Both the position numbers and the translations under genes were made by a program. This document shows positions 17,204 through 26,918 of a stretch of DNA of 64,000 bases, piece after piece. This DNA comes from Sulfitobacter sp. SK012 (GTDB lineage: Bacteria > Pseudomonadota > Alphaproteobacteria > Rhodobacterales > Rhodobacteraceae), in the NCBI RefSeq assembly GCF_003352085.1, contig NZ_CP025804.1, positions 3,596,001 through 3,660,000 on the forward strand, given 5' to 3'. Numbering within the stretch: position 1 is the stretch's first letter; every line of letters begins with the position of its first letter. Under the pieces are notes generated by a model. That model had not been told where the DNA came from. It searched no databases and saw nothing but the letters and a program-made list of their open reading frames with translations.

Positions 17204-17410
17204 GGTGAAGCCTCTTTATTGTTCAACCAGGTCTGTTCATGACCGACCGCGAACATATGAATTCGACGTAACGGATTCAACCTACTGGGTTGTGCAAGCA
17301 GAGTAATAAGATAGCTCAAACTGCGTTTCTGTCAGACCATCGGGGGTGGTTGTTCGTTCCGCACCGATTTACGCATCTCAGTCTCGGTTCTATCCTTAAC
17401 GTGCCGCTCC

Positions 17411-18409
17411 TCAGCAATACCGCTCAGGACCGATCCATTGCTCCGCTGAATAGCGATCCCCGTGGGCCCAGCCGACAGGTAGCACAGCTTCAATCTGCTC
17501 GAGATCTGTTTCAGAAAGCGTCAAAGAGGCCCCAGACATACACTCCTGTAAGTGCTCGACTGACCGGGTTCCCGGGATCGGAATCACATGTGACCCGCGC
17601 GTAAGAAGCCAAGCATTTGCCAGCCCTGCCGCCGATATACCCATGTCAGCCGCCAGTTTCCGGAAGCCATCTGTGATGCGTAGATTTTCGGTCAGGCCCG
17701 GCTCCATGAAACGAGGATTGCCAGCGAGGAATGGCAGGGTTGGGAGGCGATCGCGTGGGATCGGATTATCCGTCAGCAACGAGCGCCCCACCGGCGAGAA
17801 GGCCACCAGCGCAACACCAAACTCAGCGCAAGTCTGCACCAGTCCAAGATCAGGAAACCGCGTGGAGAGGGAGTATTCCGATTGCACGGCAGCAATCGGA
17901 TGGGCTTTCATAGCGCGCCGCAGTGTCGCAGGCGAGACTTCCGAAAGCCCGATTGCTTTGGTCTTGCCCTTCTCAACCAGCCGACCAAGGTTGGCGGCCG
18001 TTTCTTCCGGTGTGATCCCTGGGTCGCGGCGATGCGCATAAAATAAGTCCACGCAATCCAATCCAAGGCGTTGCAACGATTTGTCCAACTCCGCTTCGAG
18101 ATGCTCAGCGGAATTGTCGAAGATGCGGTTGCCATCGGGATCACGCGTTATGGCCGCCTTTGTCGCGATGATGAACTCGTCTTGCGCGCCCGGATTAGAT
18201 TTCAGGTAACTCCCGATGGCGTTTTCTGATTTCCCCATGCCGTAGACATTGGCAGTGTCGAGGTGCGTGACGCCCAAGTCACGACAGGCATCGAGGACCG
18301 CATGGCTTTGGGCCTCGTTTGTGGGTCCATACATGTCAGAAAAGGACATAGCACCATAGCCGATTGCGCCAATCTCTGGCCCATTGGCCCCCAGTTTGCG
18401 TTTTTCCAT
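17411..18409 (-). CDS. Aldo/keto reductase
   Basis: A 332-residue NADPH-dependent oxidoreductase with a TIM barrel. The catalytic tetrad is visible: Asp and Tyr in THLDTANVYGMGKSENAIG (near residues 48-66), Lys in FIIATKAAI (near 80) and His in DLFYAHRRDP (near 125). The cofactor segment at the C-terminus, IPIPGTRSVEHLQE (near 277), is standard for the AKR family close to YhdN/AKR11-type enzymes. Substrate is not predictable. It is monocistronic, read away from the GlsB-type gene by 215 bases. Confidence 0.9.
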   Translation of the reverse strand: MEKRKLGANGPEIGAIGYGAMSFSDMYGPTNEAQSHAVLDACRDLGVTHLDTANVYGMGKSENAIGSYLKSNPGAQDEFIIATKAAITRDPDGNRIFDNSAEHLEAELDKSLQRLGLDCVDLFYAHRRDPGITPEETAANLGRLVEKGKTKAIGLSEVSPATLRRAMKAHPIAAVQSEYSLSTRFPDLGLVQTCAEFGVALVAFSPVGRSLLTDNPIPRDRLPTLPFLAGNPRFMEPGLTENLRITDGFRKLAADMGISAAGLANAWLLTRGSHVIPIPGTRSVEHLQECMSGASLTLSETDLEQIEAVLPVGWAHGDRYSAEQWIGPERYC

Positions 18410-18624
18410 TTTGTCCCTCTAGCTGTCGGAAACATCAGACAGTCAATAATCTGCCAGTCATTTTGGCGGCTAAGATTTTCGTTTTCCTTTGAATGGCCCC
18501 AAGCGGCGCATTCTAGATGAACCATCTTTCGAGCAAGCCCTGAACATTTTTCACAAAACAATTCTTGGAGGGGCTTTTTCCTAACAAGTTAGGATTGGTT
18601 TGCGCTCCTTCGACTGGAATTTAG

Positions 18625-18879
18625 TTAAGAGCGTTTTATTAGGCCGATGATGAAAAGGAGCATTACCGACCCAACAGTGGCGTGGAAAATCGACGAAATA
18701 AAACCACCACCAACAGAAAAGCCCAATGCAGGGAATATCAGCCCGGCTAGAAACGCTCCGACAACTCCTACGATTATGTTGCCAAAGATGCCAAAGCCAC
18801 GGCCCTCCATGATCCGGCCCGATAGCCAACCAGCCAAGGCACCAACCACCAGCATTGCAAATAAACTTTGGAATTCCAT
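18625..18879 (-). CDS. GlsB/YeaQ/YmgE family membrane protein
   Basis: An 84-residue protein with three hydrophobic helices and the glycine-rich pattern of the transglycosylase-associated/GlsB family: LVVGALAGWLSGRIMEGRGFG, then IFGNIIVGVVGAFLAGLIF and GGGFISSIFHATVGSVMLL. The family is associated with general and cell-envelope stress, but its biochemical role is unknown. The ATG at 18879 is chosen because AAGGGGGTGG lies directly upstream at proper spacing. It is monocistronic. Confidence 0.88.
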   Translation of the reverse strand: MEFQSLFAMLVVGALAGWLSGRIMEGRGFGIFGNIIVGVVGAFLAGLIFPALGFSVGGGFISSIFHATVGSVMLLFIIGLIKRS

Positions 18880-19060
18880 GATAACCACCCCCTTTGGACC
18901 TCGCAGGCCGCATGGTCGCAGTTCTTAAACTATGAGGCAAGTTCATTGAAATCGACCTCTCAGTTTGGGTGATCGAGCATCTGTGGTTCTTGATGGGGCT
19001 GGTCGCCCCGATATCATGCGCTAGCTTGATCCAAAGACTTAATGCGTGAAAGGTACCCCA

Positions 19061-19582
19061 ATGCGTCTGATTGCTTTGCTGCTGTTCCTTGGCCTTGCTG
19101 CATGTGCGGGCAAGCCATCTTTGGAAGATGAAAAACTCTCTGAGGCCGAGTTCAACCTTGAGGAGTTCTTTGATGGTCGCGTCGTCGCCACAGGCCAGTT
19201 TCAGGATGTTTTTGGCACGGTGCGCCGGCGGTTTGATGTCGTAATCAACGGTACGTGGGATGGTGAGACCCTGACGCTGGTCGAAAATTTCGTCTATGAG
19301 GACAAAAGCACGGAGCAACGGGTGTGGACGCTGGTCAAAACCGGTGCTGATACGTGGCGCGGCAGCGCTCCGGGTGTGATTGGCGAGGCCACCGGCGAAG
19401 AGCGCGGCGATACCTTTAATTGGCAATACCTGATTGATCTGCCCGTTCCGGACGGCACATTGCGCGTGCGGTTTGACGACTGGATGTGGCAGCTCAGTGA
19501 GACCCGTGTCTTGAACCGCGCCTATATGAAGAAATATGGCGTCGACATAGGTGAAGTTATTATTTCTTTTGAAAAGCAGTGA
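19061..19582 (+). CDS. DUF3833 family lipoprotein
   Basis: A 173-residue protein with a lipoprotein signal peptide: MRLIALLLFLGLAACAGK, lipobox LAAC with the Cys at residue 15. The rest has the DUF3833 pattern: EFNLEEFFDGRVVATGQFQDVFGTVRRRFDV, then GTWDGETLTLVENFVYEDKSTEQRVWTL and NRAYMKKYGVDIGEVIISF. Lipocalin-like beta strands are likely. The function is unknown. ATG at 19061 is the start because the signal peptide begins there; a GTG five codons upstream is less likely. It converges on the cardiolipin synthase gene. Confidence 0.87.
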   Translation: MRLIALLLFLGLAACAGKPSLEDEKLSEAEFNLEEFFDGRVVATGQFQDVFGTVRRRFDVVINGTWDGETLTLVENFVYEDKSTEQRVWTLVKTGADTWRGSAPGVIGEATGEERGDTFNWQYLIDLPVPDGTLRVRFDDWMWQLSETRVLNRAYMKKYGVDIGEVIISFEKQ

Positions 19583-19779
19583 TTTAGCCGCAAAAAGACG
19601 AAGACCCGCTCGAAAATTAATTAGCCCGAGGGATGGCTATACGGGCGGATACAGCCGCAGTTGCGAGAGAAAAGTTCGCCTCGTGCCCGTTGTGCCAAGG
19701 TAGGCCCTCGTTTGGACTGAGCAGTCCTAATGACGCAGTCATAGCGAAGGTGAGCTATTCGAAAACTTGTTTTCGGCGC

Positions 19780-21210
19780 TCACAGCACGGGACCTAAAAT
19801 GGCGAGAGCGTTGTTCAAGATACGTTTTCGCCAACTCCAGCCCTGAACCTCTTCGAGGGTGACACGCCGACTGTCTTCCAAATACTGAGACTGACGAGCG
19901 CGCATATCTTCAGTCATTGCAGGGTCATACAGTAGAATGTTGTTCTCATAGTTTAGATCAAAGCTTCGACGATCCATATTAGCAGAGCCAATGAGAGTGA
20001 TTTCGCCATCCAGCGTTATGGATTTTGTGTGCAAAATACCGCGCTGGTATTCAAATATTTTCACACCAGAAGTCAGCAATTCCTCGTAGTAACTTTTACT
20101 GGTCGCTCCGACTGCAAAGTCATCGTTGCGCTCAGGGAAAATGATCGTCGTGTTGACCCCGCGGTTTGCAGCAGCACAGAGTGCTGCTTCCATCGGGCTG
20201 TTGGGAACGTAATAAGGCGTAGTAATAAACAGTTGATCGCGCGCTGCATACATAAGCGTCTCAAACATTTCCGGCATGGCTGAACTTCGGACGGTTGGAC
20301 CTGTGCCAATCACTTGCGCAGTAAACCCCGGCCCTGGTTCATCCATGGGCTGGCGGAGAATATACCTGATATCTTCATCTGTATTCGCCATCCAGTCGCT
20401 GGCAAAGAGGTGCTGGTTTTGGCGCACCACTGGGCCCTCAAAACGCATGACAGCATCCACCCAAGGCGCGAATTTCTTTTTGGGCAGAAACGCGGGATCT
20501 GCACAGTTTTGACTGCCACAATAAGTGATCCGATTGTCGATCACCAAGATCTTGCGGTGGTCACGCAAGTCGATCCGGCCATCGAACGCCCTAAGCAATG
20601 GGTTTCCAATCCTAAGAGCACTTGCCACGTGCACCCCTGCTGCCTTCATTTCCCGCCACTGCGGGCTGTGCACCATATCCCTTGAGCCAAGGTCATCTGC
20701 CATTGCGCGACAGGTGACACCCCGCGACGCGGCCCGTTTCAGCGCCTCAACTATCTTCATGCCATTGCTGTCTGTCAGCCAAATATAGAACATCAAATGA
20801 ACGTGGTCGCTGGCCGCATCGATGTCGGCTGCCATTTCATCAATGGCCGCATCAGAATTTTCCATCAGGCGCGCCACGTTGCCACCAACAGGCTGATAGC
20901 CACTAATTGACTCTCCCATTTTGAAAAGCGGTGCCCATTTTCCGAGGGCTTCGGAGGCATCAAGAGGGACGCTCCAGCCAGCGGTGTCTTCCGGGCGTGG
21001 CAAATTATTAAGTATCTTGCCCAACCGCGCAACACGTTTTCGCCCAATATTGGTCTCGCCGAGAAGCAAATAGGCAGTCACACCCACGTAAGGAAGCGCA
21101 AGAACAACCACCAACCACGACAACCGCGATTCCGGTTGCCGGTGTGGGCGCAGAAGAATTCGAATGATACATGCTGTAGCGATAACAACGTGGCTAATTA
21201 GCCAGAGCAT
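19780..21210 (-). CDS. cls: Cardiolipin synthase
   Basis: A 476-residue membrane enzyme that joins two phosphatidylglycerol molecules into cardiolipin. Two N-terminal helices (about residues 2-20 and 33-53) are followed by LLLGETNIGRKRV and two phospholipase-D-type HKD motifs: HRKILVIDNRITYCGSQN (near residue 217) and HTKSITLDGEITLIGSAN (near 396), the latter followed by MDRRSFDLNYE as usual for Cls. The ATG at 21210 has a strong AAGGGAGG site seven bases upstream, so the longer frame that extends upstream is not used. Monocistronic. Confidence 0.93.
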   Translation of the reverse strand: MLWLISHVVIATACIIRILLRPHRQPESRLSWLVVVLALPYVGVTAYLLLGETNIGRKRVARLGKILNNLPRPEDTAGWSVPLDASEALGKWAPLFKMGESISGYQPVGGNVARLMENSDAAIDEMAADIDAASDHVHLMFYIWLTDSNGMKIVEALKRAASRGVTCRAMADDLGSRDMVHSPQWREMKAAGVHVASALRIGNPLLRAFDGRIDLRDHRKILVIDNRITYCGSQNCADPAFLPKKKFAPWVDAVMRFEGPVVRQNQHLFASDWMANTDEDIRYILRQPMDEPGPGFTAQVIGTGPTVRSSAMPEMFETLMYAARDQLFITTPYYVPNSPMEAALCAAANRGVNTTIIFPERNDDFAVGATSKSYYEELLTSGVKIFEYQRGILHTKSITLDGEITLIGSANMDRRSFDLNYENNILLYDPAMTEDMRARQSQYLEDSRRVTLEEVQGWSWRKRILNNALAILGPVL

Positions 21211-21584
21211 TAGTACCTCCCTTGAAACGACCCACCGCTGCATTCTGCAGATTGTTTCATCAGTTATCAATTGCACCTTGATCGTTGTTTGCGCCCTTAA
21301 CAATGAAACGTTTTTGCCACCTGTAGATCGTGCAATGTATGTAGTCTGCGGCAAAGATGTATCGTAAACACAGGTTCTATGCTGTCGTTCTCTTCGAAGC
21401 GTACCAAGATCCGGCGCGCTGCCTACCGTCAGATTGTACCTTGATAGGTTCAGGACCTAGCCCCCTCAACAAAGCTCCCGTCTATGACCGGAAGCGCTGG
21501 AACCGGAGCGGGCTTGTTCAACTCTGATCTGATCACATAGGATGTCCATGATCGCATAGATCGATTGAGGATAGGGAGCTTACC

Positions 21585-22553
21585 ATGCCTAGCGACAACG
21601 CAAACCAGGGCGCATGGCGGCCGGCTACTCGTTATCCTGATCCTTCCGTGATCACTCTGGATCCGAGATTTGATAGATACAAACTCCCTCTGGCTGCGGT
21701 GGAAAGGTTGGCCACGGGCTGTCGATGGAACGAGGGTCCTGTGTGGTTCGGAGATGCGCGCTGTCTGCTTTGGAGTGATATCCCCAACAATCGAATTATG
21801 CGTTGGGATGAGGGCACAGGAGCGGTTTCGGCATATCGAGAGCCATCAAATTTCGCGAACGGGCAGACCCGCGACAGGGTAGGTCGTTTGATCACCTGTG
21901 AACACGGCGGCCGGCGGGTAACACGTACGGAATACAACGGGGCGGTCACTGTTCTGATCGACAGTTATGAGGGCAAGCTTCTATCATCACCCAATGACGT
22001 CATTGTAAAATCAGACGGATCGATTTGGTTTACTGACCCGCCGTTTGGCATTCTGGGCAATTACGAAGGCCACAAGGCGGAACCGCAACTGGGGCAAAAC
22101 GTCTATAGGTTCGATCCTGAAACCAAAACTGCCACGGTTGTCGCGGATGATGTTTTGGGACCGAACGGATTGGCTTTTTCGCCGGATGAACAAAAGCTCT
22201 ATATTGTCGAGTCCCGAGGGGAGCCAAATCGGAAAATTCTTGAATATGATGTCAACACAAACGGGCAAACGATCCAGAACAAACGGGTTCTGATTGATGC
22301 AGGCCGCGGCACGCCCGATGGGTTTCGAGTGGACGTAGCTGGCAATCTTTGGTGCGGATGGGGCATGGGGTCAGATGATTTGGATGGGGTTATGATATTT
22401 GCGCCTGATGGGGGTCCAATCGGCCGGATCGCCCTGCCAGAGCGGTGCGCTAACTTATGCTTCGGAGGGCGCGCGAACAGCCGGATTTTCATGGCTGCGA
22501 GTACGTCAATCTACGCGCTTTATGTAAATGTGGCTGGTGTCGTTGGTGGATAG
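21585..22553 (+). CDS. SMP-30/gluconolactonase family protein
   Basis: A 322-residue six-bladed beta-propeller hydrolase. Metal-site residues of the family are visible: Glu in CRWNEGPVWFGDARCLLWSDI (near residue 48), Asn in KLLSSPNDVIVKSDGSIWFTDPPFG (near 137) and Asp in RGTPDGFRVDVAGNLWCGWGM (near 244), with LGPNGLAFSPDEQKLYIVES between. Family members hydrolyse sugar lactones with a Ca or Zn ion. The start has AGGGAG seven bases upstream. It has no signal peptide and no operon partner; the neighbouring region downstream is decayed. Confidence 0.9.
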   Translation: MPSDNANQGAWRPATRYPDPSVITLDPRFDRYKLPLAAVERLATGCRWNEGPVWFGDARCLLWSDIPNNRIMRWDEGTGAVSAYREPSNFANGQTRDRVGRLITCEHGGRRVTRTEYNGAVTVLIDSYEGKLLSSPNDVIVKSDGSIWFTDPPFGILGNYEGHKAEPQLGQNVYRFDPETKTATVVADDVLGPNGLAFSPDEQKLYIVESRGEPNRKILEYDVNTNGQTIQNKRVLIDAGRGTPDGFRVDVAGNLWCGWGMGSDDLDGVMIFAPDGGPIGRIALPERCANLCFGGRANSRIFMAASTSIYALYVNVAGVVGG

Positions 22554-22874
22554 GCCGCATGTTGTCGCTGTTTACGATCATCGAAGTAAATGGAGTTCGT
22601 AGGGTTTCAATTCCGTGAGCACGGTTTCGATTTCCTCGCTCGTTTACCCGATATAACCATCTAAGATTACAGTGAAAAACGGGTTCCCTAAATATCGGAG
22701 CGACCCGCTTCAGAGGAAAGGCTCACTCCTTGTTGGGGATATCGAATATGAAGCTTGATCAGTATTTCGATCTCTAGCACCAAAACTCGCCCGAACTGAT
22801 CGTGTCCTGAAATAGGCCGCATATCGTGGAGCTGGTGATCATCAGGAAGGGAACAACTAGCTCTTCTGACGCAC

Positions 22875-23806
22875 CTACAACTCTGAGCAAGCCGTCTCCA
22901 TCGCCGGCCTGTGTGCTTCAAGCGACGGCATTTCGTACCGCTGACCAGTAGCCGACAACGGCGTGTGGTTTTAAAAATTGATCCACGATTTCTTCGATTA
23001 CACCTGCCTCTATATCAACCGTCGCAAAAATCCGCCTGCGCGTATGAGCGCTCCAATGCGTCTTCTCGGCTCCAGCAATGTGCACCGTGGCTGATTTGGG
23101 CGACGGCAAAACCCATGTCCGGCTGAGTGGTATAAGTGGATCCAGGAAATTGTGGAGCAGCTAGAGGATAGGTAGAACAAACTGTGACAGTTCTTTGTCA
23201 TCGACAGGTGGATCCGGTCTTCTAATACGTTCTCCCATCCGAGCGTCAGCGCTTCACTTTTCCGAAGCCCACTGAAAAGAGAGCGGCTCATAGAAACCTT
23301 TGTGAATTGGGTTGTGCAGCGCCAGCACAGCCTGACGTCAGCCCTTTAAATCCTCAATGAGCCCGGCCATCCGGTCTTTTTTCCTACCACTCGGTCGTCA
23401 TCGTCGGGCACTCGATCAGATCATGCGTTCGCCGCGCGTGATTGTAGATAGATCGGAAATACCGAAAGGCCTGGTTCGCGGTTTGTGGAATTGCGACCTC
23501 GTCCAAAGGCAACCTTAACGAGTCTCTCAACAGGATTTCCATCTTAGCTCGGACGCAGTGATTGTATCGTTCCGTGCGAAGTTTCGGGCGCGCCGGATAG
23601 ATCTTCTTGGCAATTTCGAGATGGGGAGAACAAACCTGTGCCGCTTTACCTGGCCCACCCCCAACGCCAGTTCCATCGCTGTCTGCCGAGCCGCTTGAGA
23701 GAAGATGGCTGGATACAGGCCAATCAGAACTCCTTTGATCTACGCACCTACTTTTCTGGAAAACAAAGTCTTTGACCCCCACCAATCTTAGACCACCTGC
23801 CCTCAA
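22875..23806 (-). pseudogene. Tyrosine recombinase (phage-type integrase), broken by several frameshifts
   Basis: Pieces of one integrase follow each other on the minus strand in different frames. The core-binding part reads LPLDEVAIPQTANQAFRYFR and IYNHARRTHDLIECPTMTTEW (ending near 23384). The catalytic domain resumes with LFSGLRKSEALTLGWENVLED (from 23291, catalytic Arg), continues in a second frame with PSPKSATVHIAGAEKTHWSA and HTRRRIFATV (catalytic H-x-x-R), then in a third with NHTPLSATGQRYEMPSLEAH (catalytic Tyr) and stops at 22875. At least three shifts are needed, one at an AAAA run, so this is true decay. The order matches integrases of alphaproteobacterial islands. No tRNA or att repeat is seen nearby. 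Limits at the N-terminal side are approximate. Confidence 0.8.
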
Positions 23807-23853
23807 TCTGGTCGTACCAGTACTTCAGCGCAAACTCGAAAGGCAGCAGCAGA

Positions 23854-24603
23854 TTAAAACGATGATGTAGCAATTTTCCTACCCAATTGACCGGGAATTG
23901 ACGCCGTTGTTTCGGCCGTCGTTGTCATATGCCAGGCCAGCACTTGATTGCTGGACAGGCACGGCAGGCCAGTTGCGGCTTCGATGTCAGGGATGATGGC
24001 GAGGGTCCGTAGATTTGTACACGAAAGGAAGATGCCATCGACCGCCCCCTGCGCGGCCAAATCGCAAGCGGCCGCATAGATCGACGGCCCGGCGATACGG
24101 ACAACATTTTCTTCACGCGCCTCGTTGAAACTGCCCAAGGACGGGGTCGCGATGTCTGCGTCCTTCAATGCATCGCGCAATCGATCAGAAACTTGCGCGA
24201 CATAAGGCGACAGTAGCGCAATGCGCTTAAGGCCCAGGCTGCTACAGGCCGCGACTAACGCGCTCAGCGGGTCAGTGACATGTTCAGCATTGGTGCCGTT
24301 GCGGATGTATCCAGCGATTTTAGCGCTGCCTATCTGCGCTGAGGCCGAGGTGCAGCCATAGCCAATGCTCGCAAATTGCGAAGGTCGCGGAAAAAGCGAG
24401 GCTGCTGCCGTTAGCCCCCCTTCCATCTGTTGCAAGCTGTCAGAGCTGACTTCCAGCGCGCTCGCAATCCGGGATATTTGCAGCGGCGTATCCTCATGCA
24501 GCATAATGCGAAAATCGCCTTCGATCGTCTCATCAGATTGCAAAACGATCAAGCCAAGCGGGCGCGCGGTTTCTGGTGCTAAATCATAAGAATAGGGGGT
24601 CAT
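23854..24603 (-). CDS. Asp/Glu racemase-superfamily enzyme (maleate isomerase / EutA-like)
   Basis: A 249-residue protein of the aspartate/glutamate racemase superfamily with both catalytic cysteines: Cys84 in ASIGYGCTSAS and Cys195 in IFLSCTNLRT. The start GLIVLQSDETIEGDFR and the C-terminal LPCLSSNQVLAWHM are typical of the maleate cis-trans isomerase / arylmalonate decarboxylase / ectoine-utilisation EutA branch. Its start overlaps the end of the M24 gene by four bases, so it is the last gene of a three-gene operon. EutA in ectoine clusters is accompanied by EutB, EutC and DoeA/DoeB; here EutC and a DoeB-type deacetylase are missing, so another substrate is likely. Confidence 0.8.
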   Translation of the reverse strand: MTPYSYDLAPETARPLGLIVLQSDETIEGDFRIMLHEDTPLQISRIASALEVSSDSLQQMEGGLTAAASLFPRPSQFASIGYGCTSASAQIGSAKIAGYIRNGTNAEHVTDPLSALVAACSSLGLKRIALLSPYVAQVSDRLRDALKDADIATPSLGSFNEAREENVVRIAGPSIYAAACDLAAQGAVDGIFLSCTNLRTLAIIPDIEAATGLPCLSSNQVLAWHMTTTAETTASIPGQLGRKIATSSF

Positions 24604-25745
24604 ATTTGCACCATGTCGGGCCCTGCGCGCGGGGATAAGAAACGCGGCACGCTGTCGGTAATTACGATATTTTCTTCGTGTACCAGCATGCGCCCTTCCG
24701 AGGTCTCAATGCCCGGCTCCAACGTGATAACCATACCAGGCACCAATGGCGTGGTGTCTTGCGGGATGAGTGACAATCCTTCAGTTAATTGCATCCCCAG
24801 CCCATGGCCAAGCCGCCCTGTGTCAGACCCGCCTGCCCCGCCGGTCACAATGCCGTCCATCGCGTGAAAGAGATCCGCGGCGGTGGCACCGGGCCGGGCG
24901 ATATCGGCTGCGGCGTCCACAGCGTCGATCAACCGGGCATGAGCGTCTGCTGCATCTGGCGTGGCGGGGCCAATACTAAAGTTCCGGTCAAAATCACAAA
25001 AGTAGCCATCACGGACAAGGCCGGTATCAAGCATCAGCACCTCACCCGCACAAAGCGGCGCATCATGTGCTGGCGAAATCACATCCGCATAGCCACCCGG
25101 CCCTGCGCCGCCTGCCAGATAGGGCACCCAATCGGCTCCTTCGTCGAGTGCGAGACGCTGGAAGTCACGGAAAACTTGAGAGATCGCCACACCGCTCTGG
25201 GCGATTTCAGGCACGCGAGCAAAGCTGCGCGCGGCGATATTGCAGGCCTCCGCGATCTTGCCAATCTCGGCGTCTGACTTAACCGCGCGCAAGGTGCTGA
25301 CGATCTGAGCGTCGTCGGTGATTTTCCCTAACAAGCCGCCCGTCAAACGCGCCCAATCTGCAAGCGGCATACGAAGGTGGCTTTCCAAGCCTGAAGGCAC
25401 GCCAATCCGCCCCGCCCCAACAACTTCGTTCAGCGTATCCCCCAACAGGCCAACGCCGTCGTCGGTGTATGACGGGGCGCGCCAGGTTCGGATGTCATCG
25501 ACCCAAGTTTGCGCCATCAAGGCGGCACCGATGCTTGGGATGACAGCAATGGGTTTGCCAGATGCGGGCAAGACCACAAACCAAACCCGCGTCGGGCTTT
25601 CCCAGAAGCGGGTCAGAAAACCGGTGAAATAGCGCACATCGGCTTCGGTCGTGAGCAAAAGCGCTCCGAGATTGTGTTTTGCCATTAGCGCCTGAGCCCG
25701 CTTGGTGCGCGCCTCAAATTCCGCCTCTGGAAAGCCCCGGTTCAT
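24600..25745 (-). CDS. M24 family metallopeptidase (Xaa-Pro aminopeptidase / DoeA-like)
   Basis: A 381-residue protein with the N-terminal creatinase-like domain (LGALLLTTEADVRYFTGFLTRFW near residue 28) and a C-terminal pita-bread fold. The dimetal ligands are seen: Asp in LMLDTGLVRDGYFCDFDRNFS (two Asp, near residue 237), His in GRLGHGLGMQLTEG (near 319), Glu in VITLEPGIE (near 344) and Glu in LVHEENIVIT (near 360). Family members hydrolyse Xaa-Pro peptides, creatine-like amidines or ectoine. Cytosolic, no signal peptide. It lies between the ammonia-lyase gene (one-base overlap) and the isomerase-like gene (four-base overlap), so a small amidine or imino compound is a better guess than a peptide. 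Confidence 0.85.
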   Translation of the reverse strand: MNRGFPEAEFEARTKRAQALMAKHNLGALLLTTEADVRYFTGFLTRFWESPTRVWFVVLPASGKPIAVIPSIGAALMAQTWVDDIRTWRAPSYTDDGVGLLGDTLNEVVGAGRIGVPSGLESHLRMPLADWARLTGGLLGKITDDAQIVSTLRAVKSDAEIGKIAEACNIAARSFARVPEIAQSGVAISQVFRDFQRLALDEGADWVPYLAGGAGPGGYADVISPAHDAPLCAGEVLMLDTGLVRDGYFCDFDRNFSIGPATPDAADAHARLIDAVDAAADIARPGATAADLFHAMDGIVTGGAGGSDTGRLGHGLGMQLTEGLSLIPQDTTPLVPGMVITLEPGIETSEGRMLVHEENIVITDSVPRFLSPRAGPDMVQI

Positions 25746-26782
25746 TAGGCGGGGCCTTCACTGAGGATACAAAGCACTTTCGACTGCGCCGTGATCCCAA
25801 GCGCTGTGCGCTGTTCGTCCGATAAAGCCAGCAAAGCCGCGATGCCAGCAGCACCAGAGGAGCTGGAGGGAAGGCCCGCAACCATGACCGTGCCGGCGCC
25901 GGCGTGCGCCTCTTCTTCGGTTATCAACGCAAAAGCATCAGCATCCCGCGCCAATCCTTGGAGCGCAATAAGTGAGGGCATCTTGCAATCAAGTCGGCCC
26001 ATGTCAGACACGGGACCTTGGGATTCGACCGGACGCCCTGCCTGTATCGAGCCGTGTAATGCGGGTGCTGCATCCGGCTCTACGACCACAATCACCGGCC
26101 CGTCGCCCCATACCTGACGCGCTAAAACCGCGCATGCGGCGGCCAATCCACCAACACCAGCCTGCAAGAAGATATGGCTTGGGGCTTCGGACATCTGGTC
26201 AATCGCTTCGGCCATAAGCACCAGATAACCTTCCATCAAACGGTGCGGGCGCGCGTAATAACCAGGCCATGAACTGTCAGATAACAAATCCCAACCTTGC
26301 GCCTCAGCCGCGGCACCGGCAGCGGCCATGCTGTCTTCATAAATCTTGCCCTCGCGCACGACCTCAGCGCCTTGCTCGCGCAGCCGCTCTGCAAAACTCT
26401 CGGGCACGCTTTCGGCAATATAGACGACCGAGGATGCGCCAAATGCGGCCGCCCCTGCGGCCACCGACATGCCATGATTGCCCGCACTCGCCGTTACATA
26501 GGTGCGTTTTGATACGTCGCCTTCTTGCGCGTCACAGGCGATGACATAGGCGGCCCCCAATGCCTTGAAACTGCCCAACCCCATGCGGCCACGTTCATCT
26601 TTAACCCAAAGGTTGGTGATGCCGGCTTGGGTGGCGAGAGCGACGGCGTCCTCGAGCGGCGTTTCTCCAGCGACCGGGCAACGCGCGACCAACGCACATG
26701 CGGCAGGCGCATCAGTGCTAGGCCATGGCATATCGCCGATGTCGTTTATCTTGGCGGGGCGTGTGTTGTGCAAAATATCCAT
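25745..26782 (-). CDS. PLP-dependent diaminopropionate ammonia-lyase-like enzyme
   Basis: A 345-residue fold-type II PLP enzyme. The Schiff-base lysine is Lys73 in GLGSFKALGAAYV; the phosphate loop is QAGVGGLAAA near residue 213 and the substrate loop TASAGNHGMS near 102. LLSDSSWPGYYARPHRLMEGY near 170 resembles diaminopropionate ammonia-lyase rather than threonine dehydratase. It should remove ammonia from a small amino acid to give a 2-oxo acid. First gene of a tightly overlapping three-gene operon, read divergently from the MttB-like gene with a 136-base gap. The exact substrate is not determined by the sequence. Confidence 0.82.
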   Translation of the reverse strand: MDILHNTRPAKINDIGDMPWPSTDAPAACALVARCPVAGETPLEDAVALATQAGITNLWVKDERGRMGLGSFKALGAAYVIACDAQEGDVSKRTYVTASAGNHGMSVAAGAAAFGASSVVYIAESVPESFAERLREQGAEVVREGKIYEDSMAAAGAAAEAQGWDLLSDSSWPGYYARPHRLMEGYLVLMAEAIDQMSEAPSHIFLQAGVGGLAAACAVLARQVWGDGPVIVVVEPDAAPALHGSIQAGRPVESQGPVSDMGRLDCKMPSLIALQGLARDADAFALITEEEAHAGAGTVMVAGLPSSSSGAAGIAALLALSDEQRTALGITAQSKVLCILSEGPA

Positions 26783-26918
26783 GTGGCAAACTTGGCGCTA
26801 AATCACCCCTCCGGGTCAAGACCAATCACGCCAATTTTTCCACTCAATGCTTCGCCAGCGGACAAGCTGGTGAACAGAAATCATGCCAAGCTGTGATCAA
26901 CCACGAACGGAGAAGCCA

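Noticed and set aside
18581..19426. 281-codon minus-strand open frame over the GlsB-type and DUF3833 genes
   Set aside because: It lies antisense or out of frame to two recognised genes, and the composition is not protein-like.
23854..26782. Ectoine utilisation operon (eutA, doeA, eutB)
   Set aside because: EutC and a DoeB-type deacetylase are missing, no UehABC/TeaABC transporter or EnuR regulator is present, and the PLP enzyme resembles diaminopropionate ammonia-lyase.
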